From contig JACWEO010000003.1 in the NCBI GenBank assembly GCA_014653355.1, positions 49,279 through 113,278 of the forward strand: a stretch of DNA of 64,000 bases, read 5' to 3'. The stretch is from Pelagibacterales bacterium SAG-MED47. Its GTDB lineage: Bacteria > Pseudomonadota > Alphaproteobacteria > Pelagibacterales > Pelagibacteraceae. This document shows, in pieces, positions 45,281 to 54,075 of the stretch. The position numbers and the translations under genes are program-made. The notes under the pieces were generated by a model. It was given only the letters and a program-made list of their open reading frames with translations. It did not search any database and was not told where the DNA came from. How positions within the stretch are numbered: the first letter of the stretch is position 1; every line of letters starts with the position of its first letter.

Positions 45281-45895
45281 ATGAAATTGGTTAAAGATAT
45301 AGATAATAACGAAAATTCAAAAAAAATTTCAGACAAAGAAGCTGAAGAGGCATTCAAGACAATATTATCTTGGATGGGAGAGGATCCTAATAGAGAAGGA
45401 TTGTTAGAAACACCTAAAAGAGTTGTTAAAGCATTTAAAGAATATTTTAAAGGCTACAAAGAGGATCCAGCACAAATTTTAGATAAAACTTTTGGTGACG
45501 TTGACGGTTATGACGATATGGTTGTTCAAAAAAATATTTCAGTGCAAAGTCATTGTGAGCATCATATGGCTCCTATTATTGGAAAAGCTCATGTAGCTTA
45601 TATTCCAAAAGAAAGAGTGGTTGGGTTAAGTAAATTAGCTAGAGTTGTTGACGTATTTTCAAAAAGATTGCAAACCCAAGAAAGATTAACTATGCAGATT
45701 GCGAATACCCTTATGGAATCTTTAGATGCAAAAGGAGTAGCTGTAACAATAGATTCCACTCATCAGTGTATGACTATGAGAGGTATTAAAAAAGAACAAG
45801 CTACAACAGTAACAAACTATTACTTAGGTCAATTTAAAGAAGACCTTAGTTATCAAAACAGATACCTAAGATTTATTAGCATAACAAAAGATTAA
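45281..45895 (+). CDS. folE: GTP cyclohydrolase I
   Basis: A 204-residue enzyme making dihydroneopterin triphosphate, the first step to folate. Zinc ligands lie in SHCEHHMAPI (Cys about 93, His 96) and HQCMTMRG (Cys about 164). The N-terminal GEDPNREGLLETPKRVVKAF is family-typical. It supplies pterin for the THF-dependent demethylases that dominate this window. The stop lies 1 base before the acuI start. Confidence 0.96.
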   Translation: MKLVKDIDNNENSKKISDKEAEEAFKTILSWMGEDPNREGLLETPKRVVKAFKEYFKGYKEDPAQILDKTFGDVDGYDDMVVQKNISVQSHCEHHMAPIIGKAHVAYIPKERVVGLSKLARVVDVFSKRLQTQERLTMQIANTLMESLDAKGVAVTIDSTHQCMTMRGIKKEQATTVTNYYLGQFKEDLSYQNRYLRFISITKD

Positions 45896-45896
45896 A

Positions 45897-46898
45897 GTGT
45901 CTGATCAATTTAAAGCATTAATTTTAAATCAAAAAGGTGAAGAGTTTACCCGTGAGGTAAAATCAATAGATAAAAGTTTTTTAAAGCACGGGGATGTTAC
46001 TATTAAAGTAGATTACTCAGATCTCAATTTTAAAGATGGGATGATCTTAAAAAATGGCGGAAGATTAGTTAAAGAGTTTCCTCACATCCCAGGCATTGAT
46101 TTCTCAGGGACAGTTTTAGAAAGTGAAAATTCAAATTTTAAAGAAGGTGATGAAGTAATCTTAACAGGATTTAGAGTAGGTGAAATTTTTTATGGTGGAT
46201 ACTCTCAAGTTGCAAAAGTTAATGGAGATTTTTTAGTTAAAAAACCAAAAAATTTAACTAGTAAACAAGCAATGATACTTGGTACTGCTGGTTTTACATC
46301 ATTAATGAGTGCTTTTGCAATTAAAGCAAGAGAAGAAATATTACTTGGAGAAAAAGTAAATAATGTTTTAGTAACTGGAGCAACAGGTGGTGTTGGAAGT
46401 GTTGCAGTGATTGCATTAAATAAAATGGGATACAATGTTACTGCAGTTACAGGAAAAGATTCTAAAGCAGATTATTTAAAATCTTTAGGTGCTAAAACTG
46501 TTGTAAATCGAGCTGAATTTGACAAAGATCCAAGACTTATAGATAAAGGTTTATGGGATGGTGTTGTAGATACCGTTGGTGGAAAGATATTAGCTAACGC
46601 AATAGTTCAAACTAATCCAAATGGAATTATAGCAGTTTGTGGAAATGCAAATACTAACGAACTTAATACAAGTGTTATCCCCTTCATGCTTCGAGGAATT
46701 AAACTTTGGGGAATGGACTCAGCAAACTGTAGTATTAAAAGAAGAGAATTTATTTGGAGTGAAGCTGCAAATTTAATTGATTTTGACTTACTAGAAAAAT
46801 CTATTCAAACAGTTAGCTTGGAAGAGTTAATCGAAACTTATCCTAAAATATTAAAAGGTGAAATTTCAGGAAGAGTTTTGGTTGACCTTAATAAATAA
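45897..46898 (+). CDS. acuI: Acrylyl-CoA reductase AcuI-like
   Basis: A 333-residue zinc-independent MDR oxidoreductase of the AcuI/YhdH type, reducing acryloyl-CoA to propionyl-CoA with NADPH. Motifs are YSDLNFKDGMI (about 41-51), FPHIPGIDFSGTV (about 61-73), the NADPH loop VTGATGGVGSVA (about 158-169). Start is GTG. In marine bacteria AcuI detoxifies acrylate from DMSP cleavage. It follows folE by 1 base and overlaps the LysR gene (TAATG), so this regulator may control it. Confidence 0.9.
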   Translation: MSDQFKALILNQKGEEFTREVKSIDKSFLKHGDVTIKVDYSDLNFKDGMILKNGGRLVKEFPHIPGIDFSGTVLESENSNFKEGDEVILTGFRVGEIFYGGYSQVAKVNGDFLVKKPKNLTSKQAMILGTAGFTSLMSAFAIKAREEILLGEKVNNVLVTGATGGVGSVAVIALNKMGYNVTAVTGKDSKADYLKSLGAKTVVNRAEFDKDPRLIDKGLWDGVVDTVGGKILANAIVQTNPNGIIAVCGNANTNELNTSVIPFMLRGIKLWGMDSANCSIKRREFIWSEAANLIDFDLLEKSIQTVSLEELIETYPKILKGEISGRVLVDLNK

Positions 46899-47788
46899 TG
46901 GATTGGGATAAATTAAAGATATTTCACGCAGTTGCAGAGGCAGGAAGTTTCACCAATGCAACGGTAAATTTAAATCTTAGTCAATCAGCGATCAGTAGAC
47001 AAATCCAATCGTTAGAACAAGATTTAAAAGTTCAATTATTTGAACGACACGCAAGAGGTCTAACTCTCACAGAGAATGGTGAATATGTATTCAAAACGGC
47101 CCATGAGGTGATTAGTAAGTTAAAAGAAGTAGAAACATCATTAGGAGATCAAAAAAACAAACCTACAGGTAAATTAACCATCACAACTGTAAGAAGCTTT
47201 GGAACTCACTGGCTAACTCCAAGAATTCAAGAATTTATGAGACTAAATCCTGAAATCGAGATAGAGCTGGTTTTTGACGATAAAGAGTTAGATTTGAGTA
47301 CAAGACAAGCAGATATAGGTATTTTTATGAGAAGACCAAAACAGCTTAATTATATTCAAAAAAAACTCGTTGATATTAAGTACTTTATATATGGCTCTAA
47401 TAAATATTTAGAAAAATACGGAATGCCCAAAACAATTGGTGATTTAAACAAGCATAAATTCATCTCATTTGGAAAAGGTGCTCCATCTCCAGTTTATAAT
47501 CCTGATTGGGCTTTAAAATTAGGCATGCATGATGGTAAAAAAAGAAAAACAATAATGAAAGTAAATAGTGTAATGGGACTACTTTTAGCTGTTGAGTCTG
47601 GAGTTGGCCTAGCTGCTTTGCCTGAATATTTGGTAAGTAATTCAAGCAAAGTTATAAAAGTATTACCTAAATCAGAGGGCCCAATAACTGAAGCACATTT
47701 CGTTTATCCCCAATCCCTAAAAAATACTGCCAGAGTTCAAGCTTTTAGAAACTTTCTTTTTAGTAAAATAGGCGACTGGGTAGCTTAA
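46898..47788 (+). CDS. LysR-type transcriptional regulator
   Basis: A 296-residue LysR family protein. The winged-helix part is at about 15-75 (NLSQSAISRQIQSLEQDL, LFERHARGLTLTENG), and the effector domain follows with a normal length. It is coupled to acuI by a one-base overlap, while the futA promoter begins after its stop. Targets may include acuI, but no clear LysR box was identified. It is the only classical DNA-binding regulator gene in the window. Confidence 0.9.
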   Translation: MDWDKLKIFHAVAEAGSFTNATVNLNLSQSAISRQIQSLEQDLKVQLFERHARGLTLTENGEYVFKTAHEVISKLKEVETSLGDQKNKPTGKLTITTVRSFGTHWLTPRIQEFMRLNPEIEIELVFDDKELDLSTRQADIGIFMRRPKQLNYIQKKLVDIKYFIYGSNKYLEKYGMPKTIGDLNKHKFISFGKGAPSPVYNPDWALKLGMHDGKKRKTIMKVNSVMGLLLAVESGVGLAALPEYLVSNSSKVIKVLPKSEGPITEAHFVYPQSLKNTARVQAFRNFLFSKIGDWVA

Positions 47789-47810
47789 TCTTCCTGCGAC
47801 ACTATTGCGA

Positions 47811-47849
47811 TTGATAATCATTATCATTGCGAATAATTATCATTTTCAA
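47811..47849 (+). promoter_or_regulatory. Fur-box-like operator upstream of futA
   Basis: The stretch holds GATAATCATTATC (47813-47825), an exact match to the last 13 bases of the classical 19-base Fur consensus, followed by a second related hexamer array (ATAATTATCAT, about 47833-47843). Both lie about 35-70 bases before the futA ATG at 47884. This strongly suggests iron-responsive repression by Fur or a relative. Confidence 0.75.
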
Positions 47850-47883
47850 TTACTAATATGCGGAATAACAGAAAAAGTAAAAA

Positions 47884-48912
47884 ATGAGGAAAATTTCAAT
47901 TTTAACGCTAATTGCATCAATATTTGTTTCAACTTTTGCGGTTGCTAACGAAGTTAACGTATTTAATACTAGGCATTACAAGGCTGATGCAGAACTTTAT
48001 TCTAAGTTCACAAGTATGACTGGAATTAAAGTTAATCTAATTAATGGAAAATCAGGAGCACTTGAAAAAAGAATAATTGAAGAGGGCGCAGATTCATCTG
48101 CAGATCTTTATATTACTGCTGATGCTGGAAGATGTGGTGCTATGGATGCAAAAGGTCATCTTCAAGGTGGCTTAACATCTGCTGCTATAAAAGCTGCTGT
48201 TCCAAAAAGCTTTAGAACAAGTAAATGGGTTGGAATAGCAAAAAGAGCTAGAATAATTTATTATTCACCTGAAAGAGTTACTGGTGCTGAATTATCTGGA
48301 ATGTCTTATGAAGGTCTAGCTGATCCTAAATGGAAAGGAAGATTAGTAATAAGAAAATCTAGCAACATATATAACAAATCTCTTGTAGCTTCATTAATTG
48401 AAAATAATGGAAAAAAAGCTACAGCTGAATGGGCAAAAGGAGTTGTTGCAAACATGGCTAGAGACTCTAAAGGAAATGATAGAGCTCAGATCATGGCAGT
48501 AGCAGCAGGAGAAGCTGATATTGCAGTAGCTAACACTTATTACTTAGCTCTAATGCTGTCTGGTAAAAAAGGTGCTGAACAACAAACAGCAGCTAAAAAA
48601 GTAAAAGCTTTCTTTCCTAATCAAAATGGCAGAGGAACGCACATGAATGTTAGTTGTGCAGCCTTAGTAAAAGGAGCACCGAATAAAGATAATGCTGTTA
48701 AACTTGTAGAATTTTTATTAACTCCACAATCTCAAGAGCACTTTACTAACAATACATTTGAGTTTCCAATGATTGATGGTGTTTCACCAAGTCCATTAGT
48801 AGTAAATAACTTAGGATTAGATTTTCAACAAGACATGAAAACTAAACTAGCTTCTTATGGAAAAAATCAAGCTGCTGCATTAGAAGTAATGACAGCTGCT
48901 GGTTGGAAGTAA
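47884..48912 (+). CDS. futA: Ferric iron ABC transporter substrate-binding protein
   Basis: A 342-residue periplasmic Fe(III)-binding protein of the FbpA/FutA type. A signal peptide covers about 1-21 (cleavage after VANE-like AFAVA). Iron-ligand candidates are His/Tyr in NTRHYKAD near the N-terminus and the paired Tyr in ANTYYLALM (about 218-219). A Fur-box-like operator precedes it. The permease and ATPase genes follow after a 352-base gap containing a small ORF and an inverted repeat, which could reduce expression of the later genes relative to the binding protein. Confidence 0.92.
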   Translation: MRKISILTLIASIFVSTFAVANEVNVFNTRHYKADAELYSKFTSMTGIKVNLINGKSGALEKRIIEEGADSSADLYITADAGRCGAMDAKGHLQGGLTSAAIKAAVPKSFRTSKWVGIAKRARIIYYSPERVTGAELSGMSYEGLADPKWKGRLVIRKSSNIYNKSLVASLIENNGKKATAEWAKGVVANMARDSKGNDRAQIMAVAAGEADIAVANTYYLALMLSGKKGAEQQTAAKKVKAFFPNQNGRGTHMNVSCAALVKGAPNKDNAVKLVEFLLTPQSQEHFTNNTFEFPMIDGVSPSPLVVNNLGLDFQQDMKTKLASYGKNQAAALEVMTAAGWK

Positions 48913-48919
48913 ACAAATA

Positions 48920-49090
48920 ATGAAAGAAGAAAAAAAATTTATGTCTGATATTGATTTAAATAAGTCTTCCAGTGCATGTTCCCCATGTAAACAGGAGTGT
49001 GAAAAAATCAATAAAAGACTAAATAAAAGAAAACTAGAAGAAATTGAATCTAAGGAAGTTCCGCATCTCCTTAAAGTATTTAATTTTTAA
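48920..49090 (+). CDS. 56-residue Cys-containing small protein
   Basis: An ATG at 48920, 7 bases after the futA stop, opens a 56-codon frame. The middle contains ACSPCKQEC (about 19-27), i.e. a CxxC plus another Cys four residues later, surrounded by charged residues (KRLNKRKLEEIE) with a PHLLKVFNF tail. It may bind a metal, which would fit its iron-transport neighbourhood, but this is inference. No family recognised. Confidence 0.55.
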   Translation: MKEEKKFMSDIDLNKSSSACSPCKQECEKINKRLNKRKLEEIESKEVPHLLKVFNF

Positions 49091-49155
49091 TTTTTCTTTC
49101 TTGTGTCCACTACAGATGGGGATTTGTGGCGGGCACATAAAAATTTCTATATATC

Positions 49156-49226
49156 AATCTATTTTAAGAGTGTTCATTCTAGTCAAGTTGTCTCCTACAT
49201 TATGATGTGCACTCTTTAAATAGATT
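49156..49226. repeat. 17-bp inverted repeat between futA and futB
   Basis: The left arm AATCTATTTTAAGAGTG (49156-49172) and right arm CACTCTTTAAATAGATT (49210-49226) are complementary over 17 bases with one mismatch, around a 37-base loop. The surrounding region (49091-49264) shows no other gene. In RNA it would form a long hairpin after the small ORF, without a trailing U-run, so it is more likely an mRNA-stabilising or processing element than a terminator. A weaker hairpin around 49100-49140 (TGTGTCC with GGGCACA) lies just before. Confidence 0.65.
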
Positions 49227-49270
49227 AAATAGACCTTCTTAAAAATCATATATTAATATATAAATTGAAA

Positions 49271-50896
49271 ATGTTTAGAAATTTTAATGTTTGGTTTTTA
49301 TCATCATTATTAGTTTCTATAATTGTTTCTATTCCAATTTTAACTGTATTAACTAGTTTCTTTGAGGATACATCAAATTATTATGAAATTTTAAAAGATA
49401 CTTTTTTATTTGAGTATTTTTCTAATTCTTTTATTTTATTATTTTGTGTATTGATTCTTACGTTCATAATAGGAACCACCTCGGCCTACTTAGTGTCTTT
49501 TTTTGAATTTCCATTAAGCAATTTTTTTAAATGGGCCCTCATCTTATCTTTTGCAGTACCACCTTATATCTATGCGTATTCTTTAACAGCTTTCTTTGAG
49601 AATTATGGTACAGCCTTTACAATCCTTAAAAATTTATTTGGGGATGCAAATTATAATAAAAATATTCCTAAGTTTGATGGTATGTTTGGGGCAATATTGT
49701 CGATTACTTTTTCTTTATATGCATATGTGTATATTTTAGCTAGAGCATCTTTTTTATACCAATCTCAAAATTTAATTGATTTGGGTAGAAATCTTGGTTT
49801 TTCAAAATTTAAATCCTTTTACAAGATTATATTACCAGCAGCGCGACCTGCAATAGTTGCTGGCCTATCTCTTGTAGCCATGGAGACTTTAGCTGAATTT
49901 GGTGCAGTAGATTTTTTTTCAATAAATACACTTACAACTGGTATTTATAATTCATGGATAACATTTGATGATTTAGCTTTTGCAAATAGAATATCGTCCT
50001 TTTTGCTCTTGTTCATTTTTTCATTATTTATTATAGAAAATTTATCCAGAAAAAAGGCAAGGTATCACCTCAATGTCAGAGGTGGATTTAAGCAAAAAGA
50101 TAAAACTAAGCTTTATGGTGGTAAATCTTTTTTAGCCTTTACCTTTTGTTTTTTTATATTTTTTTTGAGTTTTTTATTCCCGTTAAGTCAGATGTTGTAT
50201 TGGACAATTAAATTTCCGGAAAATTTCTTTGATTTACCAATGATTGATCTTTTATTAAACACTCTTTATTTAGTAATATTATCTAGTTCAGTTTTAATAG
50301 TATTTTCTTTAATTTCAAATTATGGAAATAGAGTTTCTAAAAATAAAACTTTAGATATTTTATCAACTTTATCAATTTCAGGCTATGCAATTCCTGGAGT
50401 TATATTAGCCATAGCTTTTATTACTTTTATTGCTTGGTTTGATAATAGTATAATTAAATTTTTAGGATTTACTTCAATCAAAAAATTTTTTATTGGTTCA
50501 ATCCTCAGTTTAGTATTAGTTTATTTTATAAGATTTTATTCTTTAGCTTTTAATGGGATAAAGTCAGGATATGAAAAAATCAATATATCAGTCGATGAGA
50601 GTGCTTATTTGTTAGGCTACTCAAAAAGAAAAACATTTATGAATATTCATATTCCTTTTTTGAGAAATTCTCTTTTATTTATAATTATTTTAGTCTCACT
50701 AGAGATAATAAGAGAATTACCCATCACTTTAATTTTAAGACCTTTTAATTTTGAAACTTTTGCAACTACAGCATATATTTCTGCTTCCGAGGACTTATTG
50801 GAGGCTGCTGCAGTGCCTTCATTATTTTTAATATTAATCGCTTCTTTATTCATTATAATTAGTTCAAAATATATTTTAAGAGAGAACAATGAGTAA
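49271..50896 (+). CDS. futB: Ferric iron ABC transporter permease
   Basis: A 541-residue inner-membrane protein with two fused MetI-type permease halves and about twelve transmembrane helices, as in FbpB/FutB. The EAA-like loops are recognisable (LGFSKFKSFYKIILPAARP at about 175-193; LGYSKRKTFMNIHIPFLRN in the second half). I chose ATG 49271; a TTG two codons earlier (49265) is in frame but unsupported. It overlaps futC by 8 bases. Confidence 0.9.
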   Translation: MFRNFNVWFLSSLLVSIIVSIPILTVLTSFFEDTSNYYEILKDTFLFEYFSNSFILLFCVLILTFIIGTTSAYLVSFFEFPLSNFFKWALILSFAVPPYIYAYSLTAFFENYGTAFTILKNLFGDANYNKNIPKFDGMFGAILSITFSLYAYVYILARASFLYQSQNLIDLGRNLGFSKFKSFYKIILPAARPAIVAGLSLVAMETLAEFGAVDFFSINTLTTGIYNSWITFDDLAFANRISSFLLLFIFSLFIIENLSRKKARYHLNVRGGFKQKDKTKLYGGKSFLAFTFCFFIFFLSFLFPLSQMLYWTIKFPENFFDLPMIDLLLNTLYLVILSSSVLIVFSLISNYGNRVSKNKTLDILSTLSISGYAIPGVILAIAFITFIAWFDNSIIKFLGFTSIKKFFIGSILSLVLVYFIRFYSLAFNGIKSGYEKINISVDESAYLLGYSKRKTFMNIHIPFLRNSLLFIIILVSLEIIRELPITLILRPFNFETFATTAYISASEDLLEAAAVPSLFLILIASLFIIISSKYILRENNE

Positions 50897-51950
50897 TAAT
50901 TTTTTTGAAGTTAAAAATGTTGATTTTAAAGTTGGAGGCAAAACTAAGGTAGCAAATGTATCTTTTGCTATTGAAAATGAAGGTGATGTGATTTGTCTTT
51001 TAGGTCCATCAGGTATTGGAAAAACTACTATTTTAAGAACAATTGCGGGTTTAGAAAAAATTAATAAAGGATCAATAGAACTTAAGGGAAGTATACTATC
51101 TTCAGAAAAAAAAAATCTTGATCCAGAGGATAGAAATATATCTCTTGCGTTTCAAGAAAATAGTTTATTTCCCCATTACACTGTAGAAAAAAATATATTA
51201 ATAGGTACAGAAAGAAATAAAGGTAAAAAAGATCATCAAGTCAACTTTCAAGAAATTATAGAGTTATTAGATATTTCTCTAATATTAAATAAATATCCAC
51301 ATGAAATTAGTGCTGGTGAAGCACAAAGATCTTCTCTTGCAAGATCTTTACTAACTCAGCCTGACTTATTATTGTTAGATGAACCACTATCCAATGTGGA
51401 TCAAAGTTTTAAGGAAGAAATACAAGAAAAATTAAAGAAAATATTAAAGAGTTCGAAAATTACAACAATAATTGTTACTCATGACTCTTATGAAGCTTTT
51501 TATCTAGGATCTAAATGTGGAATAATTTTGAATCAAGAACTAAAACAATTTGATGATCCGTATAATGTTTATCATTTACCAAACTCCATTGAGGTAGTTA
51601 ATTTTTTAAATAGAGGGACACTTATTCCTGCTGAAGTAACAAGCCCTAAAAGTTTGGAGAATAAAGATCTTGGAACAATTACTGGTAATTTTATTAAGCC
51701 TTTTCCAATAGGATCAAAGGTACAGCTTTTAATACAACCAGAGGACTTACACCATGACGATAAAAGTAATTTAAAATTTGAAGTGGTTGACAGAAAGTTT
51801 AGAGGCACTAATTTTATTTACACGCTTAAAACTCCAAGCAATACCTTAATTCCAGTTTTTGTTCACTCCCATCACATCCATCAACATGAAGATCATGAAA
51901 AATTTGGTATCAAAAGGCCAATTCATATTGATCATATAGTTTGCTTTTAA
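50889..51950 (+). CDS. futC: Ferric iron ABC transporter ATPase
   Basis: A 353-residue ABC ATPase. Walker A is LLGPSGIGKTT (about 37-47), Walker B LLLLDEPLS (about 160-168) and the H-loop TIIVTHDS. The signature reads ISAGEAQR instead of the usual LSGGQ. A TOBE-like regulatory domain follows from about 230, ending in a His-rich tail (FVHSHHIHQHEDHEKF). It powers iron uptake by FutAB and overlaps futB by 8 bases. Confidence 0.9.
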   Translation: MSNNFFEVKNVDFKVGGKTKVANVSFAIENEGDVICLLGPSGIGKTTILRTIAGLEKINKGSIELKGSILSSEKKNLDPEDRNISLAFQENSLFPHYTVEKNILIGTERNKGKKDHQVNFQEIIELLDISLILNKYPHEISAGEAQRSSLARSLLTQPDLLLLDEPLSNVDQSFKEEIQEKLKKILKSSKITTIIVTHDSYEAFYLGSKCGIILNQELKQFDDPYNVYHLPNSIEVVNFLNRGTLIPAEVTSPKSLENKDLGTITGNFIKPFPIGSKVQLLIQPEDLHHDDKSNLKFEVVDRKFRGTNFIYTLKTPSNTLIPVFVHSHHIHQHEDHEKFGIKRPIHIDHIVCF

Positions 51951-51969
51951 TAGAAAGCTTTTAAATAAA

Positions 51970-52662
51970 ATGAATAGTAATTTTAAAATATTCTTAAAAG
52001 GAATTATTGATGTAAGTCCATTGATGATACCCGTTGTACCATTTGGTTTAATATTTGGTGTCCTAGCTATTGATATAGGATTTACACCTTTAGAAACAAT
52101 GGGAATGTCTTTAATAGTATTTGGTGGCGCTTCCCAAATTGTCCTTTTACAATTATTTTCTGGAGGCGCTTCTTCTTTAGTTATCATTAGTTCAGTTGGG
52201 GCTGTAAACTCAAGACACTTACTTTATGGAGCAGTAGTGTCTGAACATTTATCAGATTTAAAATTAATTTGGAAAATTATAATTTCTTACTTTCTAATTG
52301 ATCAAGCATTTGCAATATCCAATGAATATTTAAAAAAAAATAAAGATAGAAACCGATATTTTCATTTAGTTGGTGGTGGGGCGACTTGTTGGGTTATCTG
52401 GCAATCAACAACAGTATTAGGAATTGTATTAGGTGAATCTATACCTGAAAAGCTGGGGCTAAGTTTTGCTGTTCCATTAACTTTTTTGGCATTATTAGTT
52501 AATGACTTTAGAAAATTTATAAATGTAATAGTAATAATTATTTCAGGAACAGTAGCTACTCTAGGTTATAATTATGTTCCTTTCAAAGCTTACGTAATAG
52601 TCGCAGCATTAGCTGGGTTATTAACTGCCATGATATTAACTAAAACCATTAAAACAAAATGA
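51970..52662 (+). CDS. azlC: AzlC family branched-chain amino acid exporter subunit
   Basis: A 230-residue membrane protein with several transmembrane helices. FGLIFGVLAIDIGFTPLE (about 22-39) and the FGGASQIVLLQLF segment (about 53-65) match AzlC. With AzlD it forms a branched-chain amino acid or analogue exporter. It overlaps azlD by 4 bases. It is 19 bases after futC but unlikely to be functionally linked to iron. Confidence 0.9.
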   Translation: MNSNFKIFLKGIIDVSPLMIPVVPFGLIFGVLAIDIGFTPLETMGMSLIVFGGASQIVLLQLFSGGASSLVIISSVGAVNSRHLLYGAVVSEHLSDLKLIWKIIISYFLIDQAFAISNEYLKKNKDRNRYFHLVGGGATCWVIWQSTTVLGIVLGESIPEKLGLSFAVPLTFLALLVNDFRKFINVIVIIISGTVATLGYNYVPFKAYVIVAALAGLLTAMILTKTIKTK

Positions 52663-52973
52663 GCAATTGGACTTTAATTATAAGTTGTGGATTAATTACT
52701 TATCTCACTAGATTTACAATGATAGCATTAATTAAAAAGGAAATGTTTAATGACAGGATAAGAGAGATATTATCATTTGTACCATCTGCAATATTCCCGG
52801 CTATTATTTTCCCTGCAATTTTTATAAATGAAACTGGACTATTCCAAATAGGGGAAAACCCAAAGATATTAGCAGCAATAATTGCAATGATGATTGGGAT
52901 ATTATCTCGAAGCATAATTGCGACAATTTTTTCTGGATTAGCATCTTATTGGTTTCTAATTTTTGTAGTATAA
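52659..52973 (+). CDS. azlD: AzlD family membrane protein
   Basis: A 104-residue protein with three to four hydrophobic helices; LITYLTRFTMIAL at the N-terminus and the FVPSAIFPAIIFPAI segment match AzlD. It is the small partner of AzlC and starts within its stop (ATGA). Length is typical of the family. Confidence 0.9.
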   Translation: MSNWTLIISCGLITYLTRFTMIALIKKEMFNDRIREILSFVPSAIFPAIIFPAIFINETGLFQIGENPKILAAIIAMMIGILSRSIIATIFSGLASYWFLIFVV

Positions 52974-52980
52974 AGAACTT

Positions 52981-53370
52981 ATGAAAAAAATTTTAACATT
53001 TATCTTTTGTATATTTGCTTTTAGTGCTAATGCGATGGAAAAAAAGACAACCTTTAATAAAGAGTTGTTTGATAAAGCGCAGTCAGAGGGTAAATTTGTA
53101 GTAGTAAGTTCTTGGATTAAGTATTGTTCATCTTGTGCAGGTCAGATGAAAATTTTAAAGCAAGCCAAAAATGAAGGTGGACTATCTGATATTAAATTTG
53201 ATAATATTGAATATTTTTCATTTGATGTAACGAATGAAGAAATTGCTAATTTACTAAACGTACAGTACCAAACTACACTTTTAATTTTTAAAGATAATGA
53301 AGAAATTTATAGAAGTGTTGGTGAGACAACTAAAGATTTAATTTACGAGGCTATTAAATCTTCAATTTAA
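52981..53370 (+). CDS. Exported thioredoxin-like protein
   Basis: A 129-residue protein with a signal peptide (about 1-19, ending ANA) and a thioredoxin-like fold. The redox pair is YCSSC (Cys49, Cys52), in the same context as DsbD gamma-type domains, and FDVTNEEIANLL, then YQTTLLIF, follow. It may handle electrons or disulfides in the periplasm. The stop overlaps that of the convergent MBL gene in a TTAA. Confidence 0.8.
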   Translation: MKKILTFIFCIFAFSANAMEKKTTFNKELFDKAQSEGKFVVVSSWIKYCSSCAGQMKILKQAKNEGGLSDIKFDNIEYFSFDVTNEEIANLLNVQYQTTLLIFKDNEEIYRSVGETTKDLIYEAIKSSI

Positions 53371-54053
53371 AGTTCAGCACCTAATTTAAGATTATTTGCA
53401 ACATTAAAATCTATTGCTGCAGGCTTCTTTAAATTTAGGTTGTTCATTATCTCAATATATTCCTCAACATTATTAACCTGTAATCTTGGGTTAAATTTCT
53501 TTTCTTTTCCAATGGTACTAACTTTTTCTCCCTTATAATCATGCGCGGGGTAGACAAGAGTTTCGTCAGGTAGTTTTAAAAGTCTATTGAATAACGAATT
53601 ATAAGCATCTTTTGAATTACCATTTTGGAAATCTGTTCTCCCAGTTCCATTAATGAGCAAGGTATCTCCTGAAAATAAATAATTATCCATTAAAAAACTA
53701 AAGCTGTCAGAAGTATGGCCTGGAGTATAAAGAGCTTTAATTTTTAATTGATCAAGTTTAATTATTTCTTCATCTTTAACTTTTATCTCAACAGCATCTG
53801 TTGGGGTATGTTCTCCCATAATAATTACACATTGAGTTTTGTCTCTCAATTTACCAGCACCAGTGACATGATCAGCATGAATATGGGTATCTATTACCTT
53901 TACTAGTTTTAAATTTAATTCAGTAAGTAACTTTATGTAGTCTTCGACATTTTCTAAAACAGGATCGATGATTAAAGCTTCTCTTCCCTCTGCTGAGGCA
54001 ATTATGTAGGTGTAAGTGCTGGATTTTTGATCAAAAACTTGTTTAAAAATCAT
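53367..54053 (-). CDS. Persulfide-dioxygenase-like MBL-fold hydrolase
   Basis: A 228-residue metallo-beta-lactamase-fold protein of the ETHE1/glyoxalase-II type. THIHADHVTG (about 56-65) is the metal motif, followed by TPGHTSDSFSF and FSGDTLLINGTGRTDFQNG, and a final PAHDYKG. ETHE1-type enzymes oxidise glutathione persulfide to sulfite; the GRTDF loop supports this over glyoxalase II. This could process H2S from methanethiol oxidation. Confidence 0.83.
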   Translation of the reverse strand: MIFKQVFDQKSSTYTYIIASAEGREALIIDPVLENVEDYIKLLTELNLKLVKVIDTHIHADHVTGAGKLRDKTQCVIIMGEHTPTDAVEIKVKDEEIIKLDQLKIKALYTPGHTSDSFSFLMDNYLFSGDTLLINGTGRTDFQNGNSKDAYNSLFNRLLKLPDETLVYPAHDYKGEKVSTIGKEKKFNPRLQVNNVEEYIEIMNNLNLKKPAAIDFNVANNLKLGAEL

Positions 54054-54075
54054 AAGTAAATATTATCATAAAATT

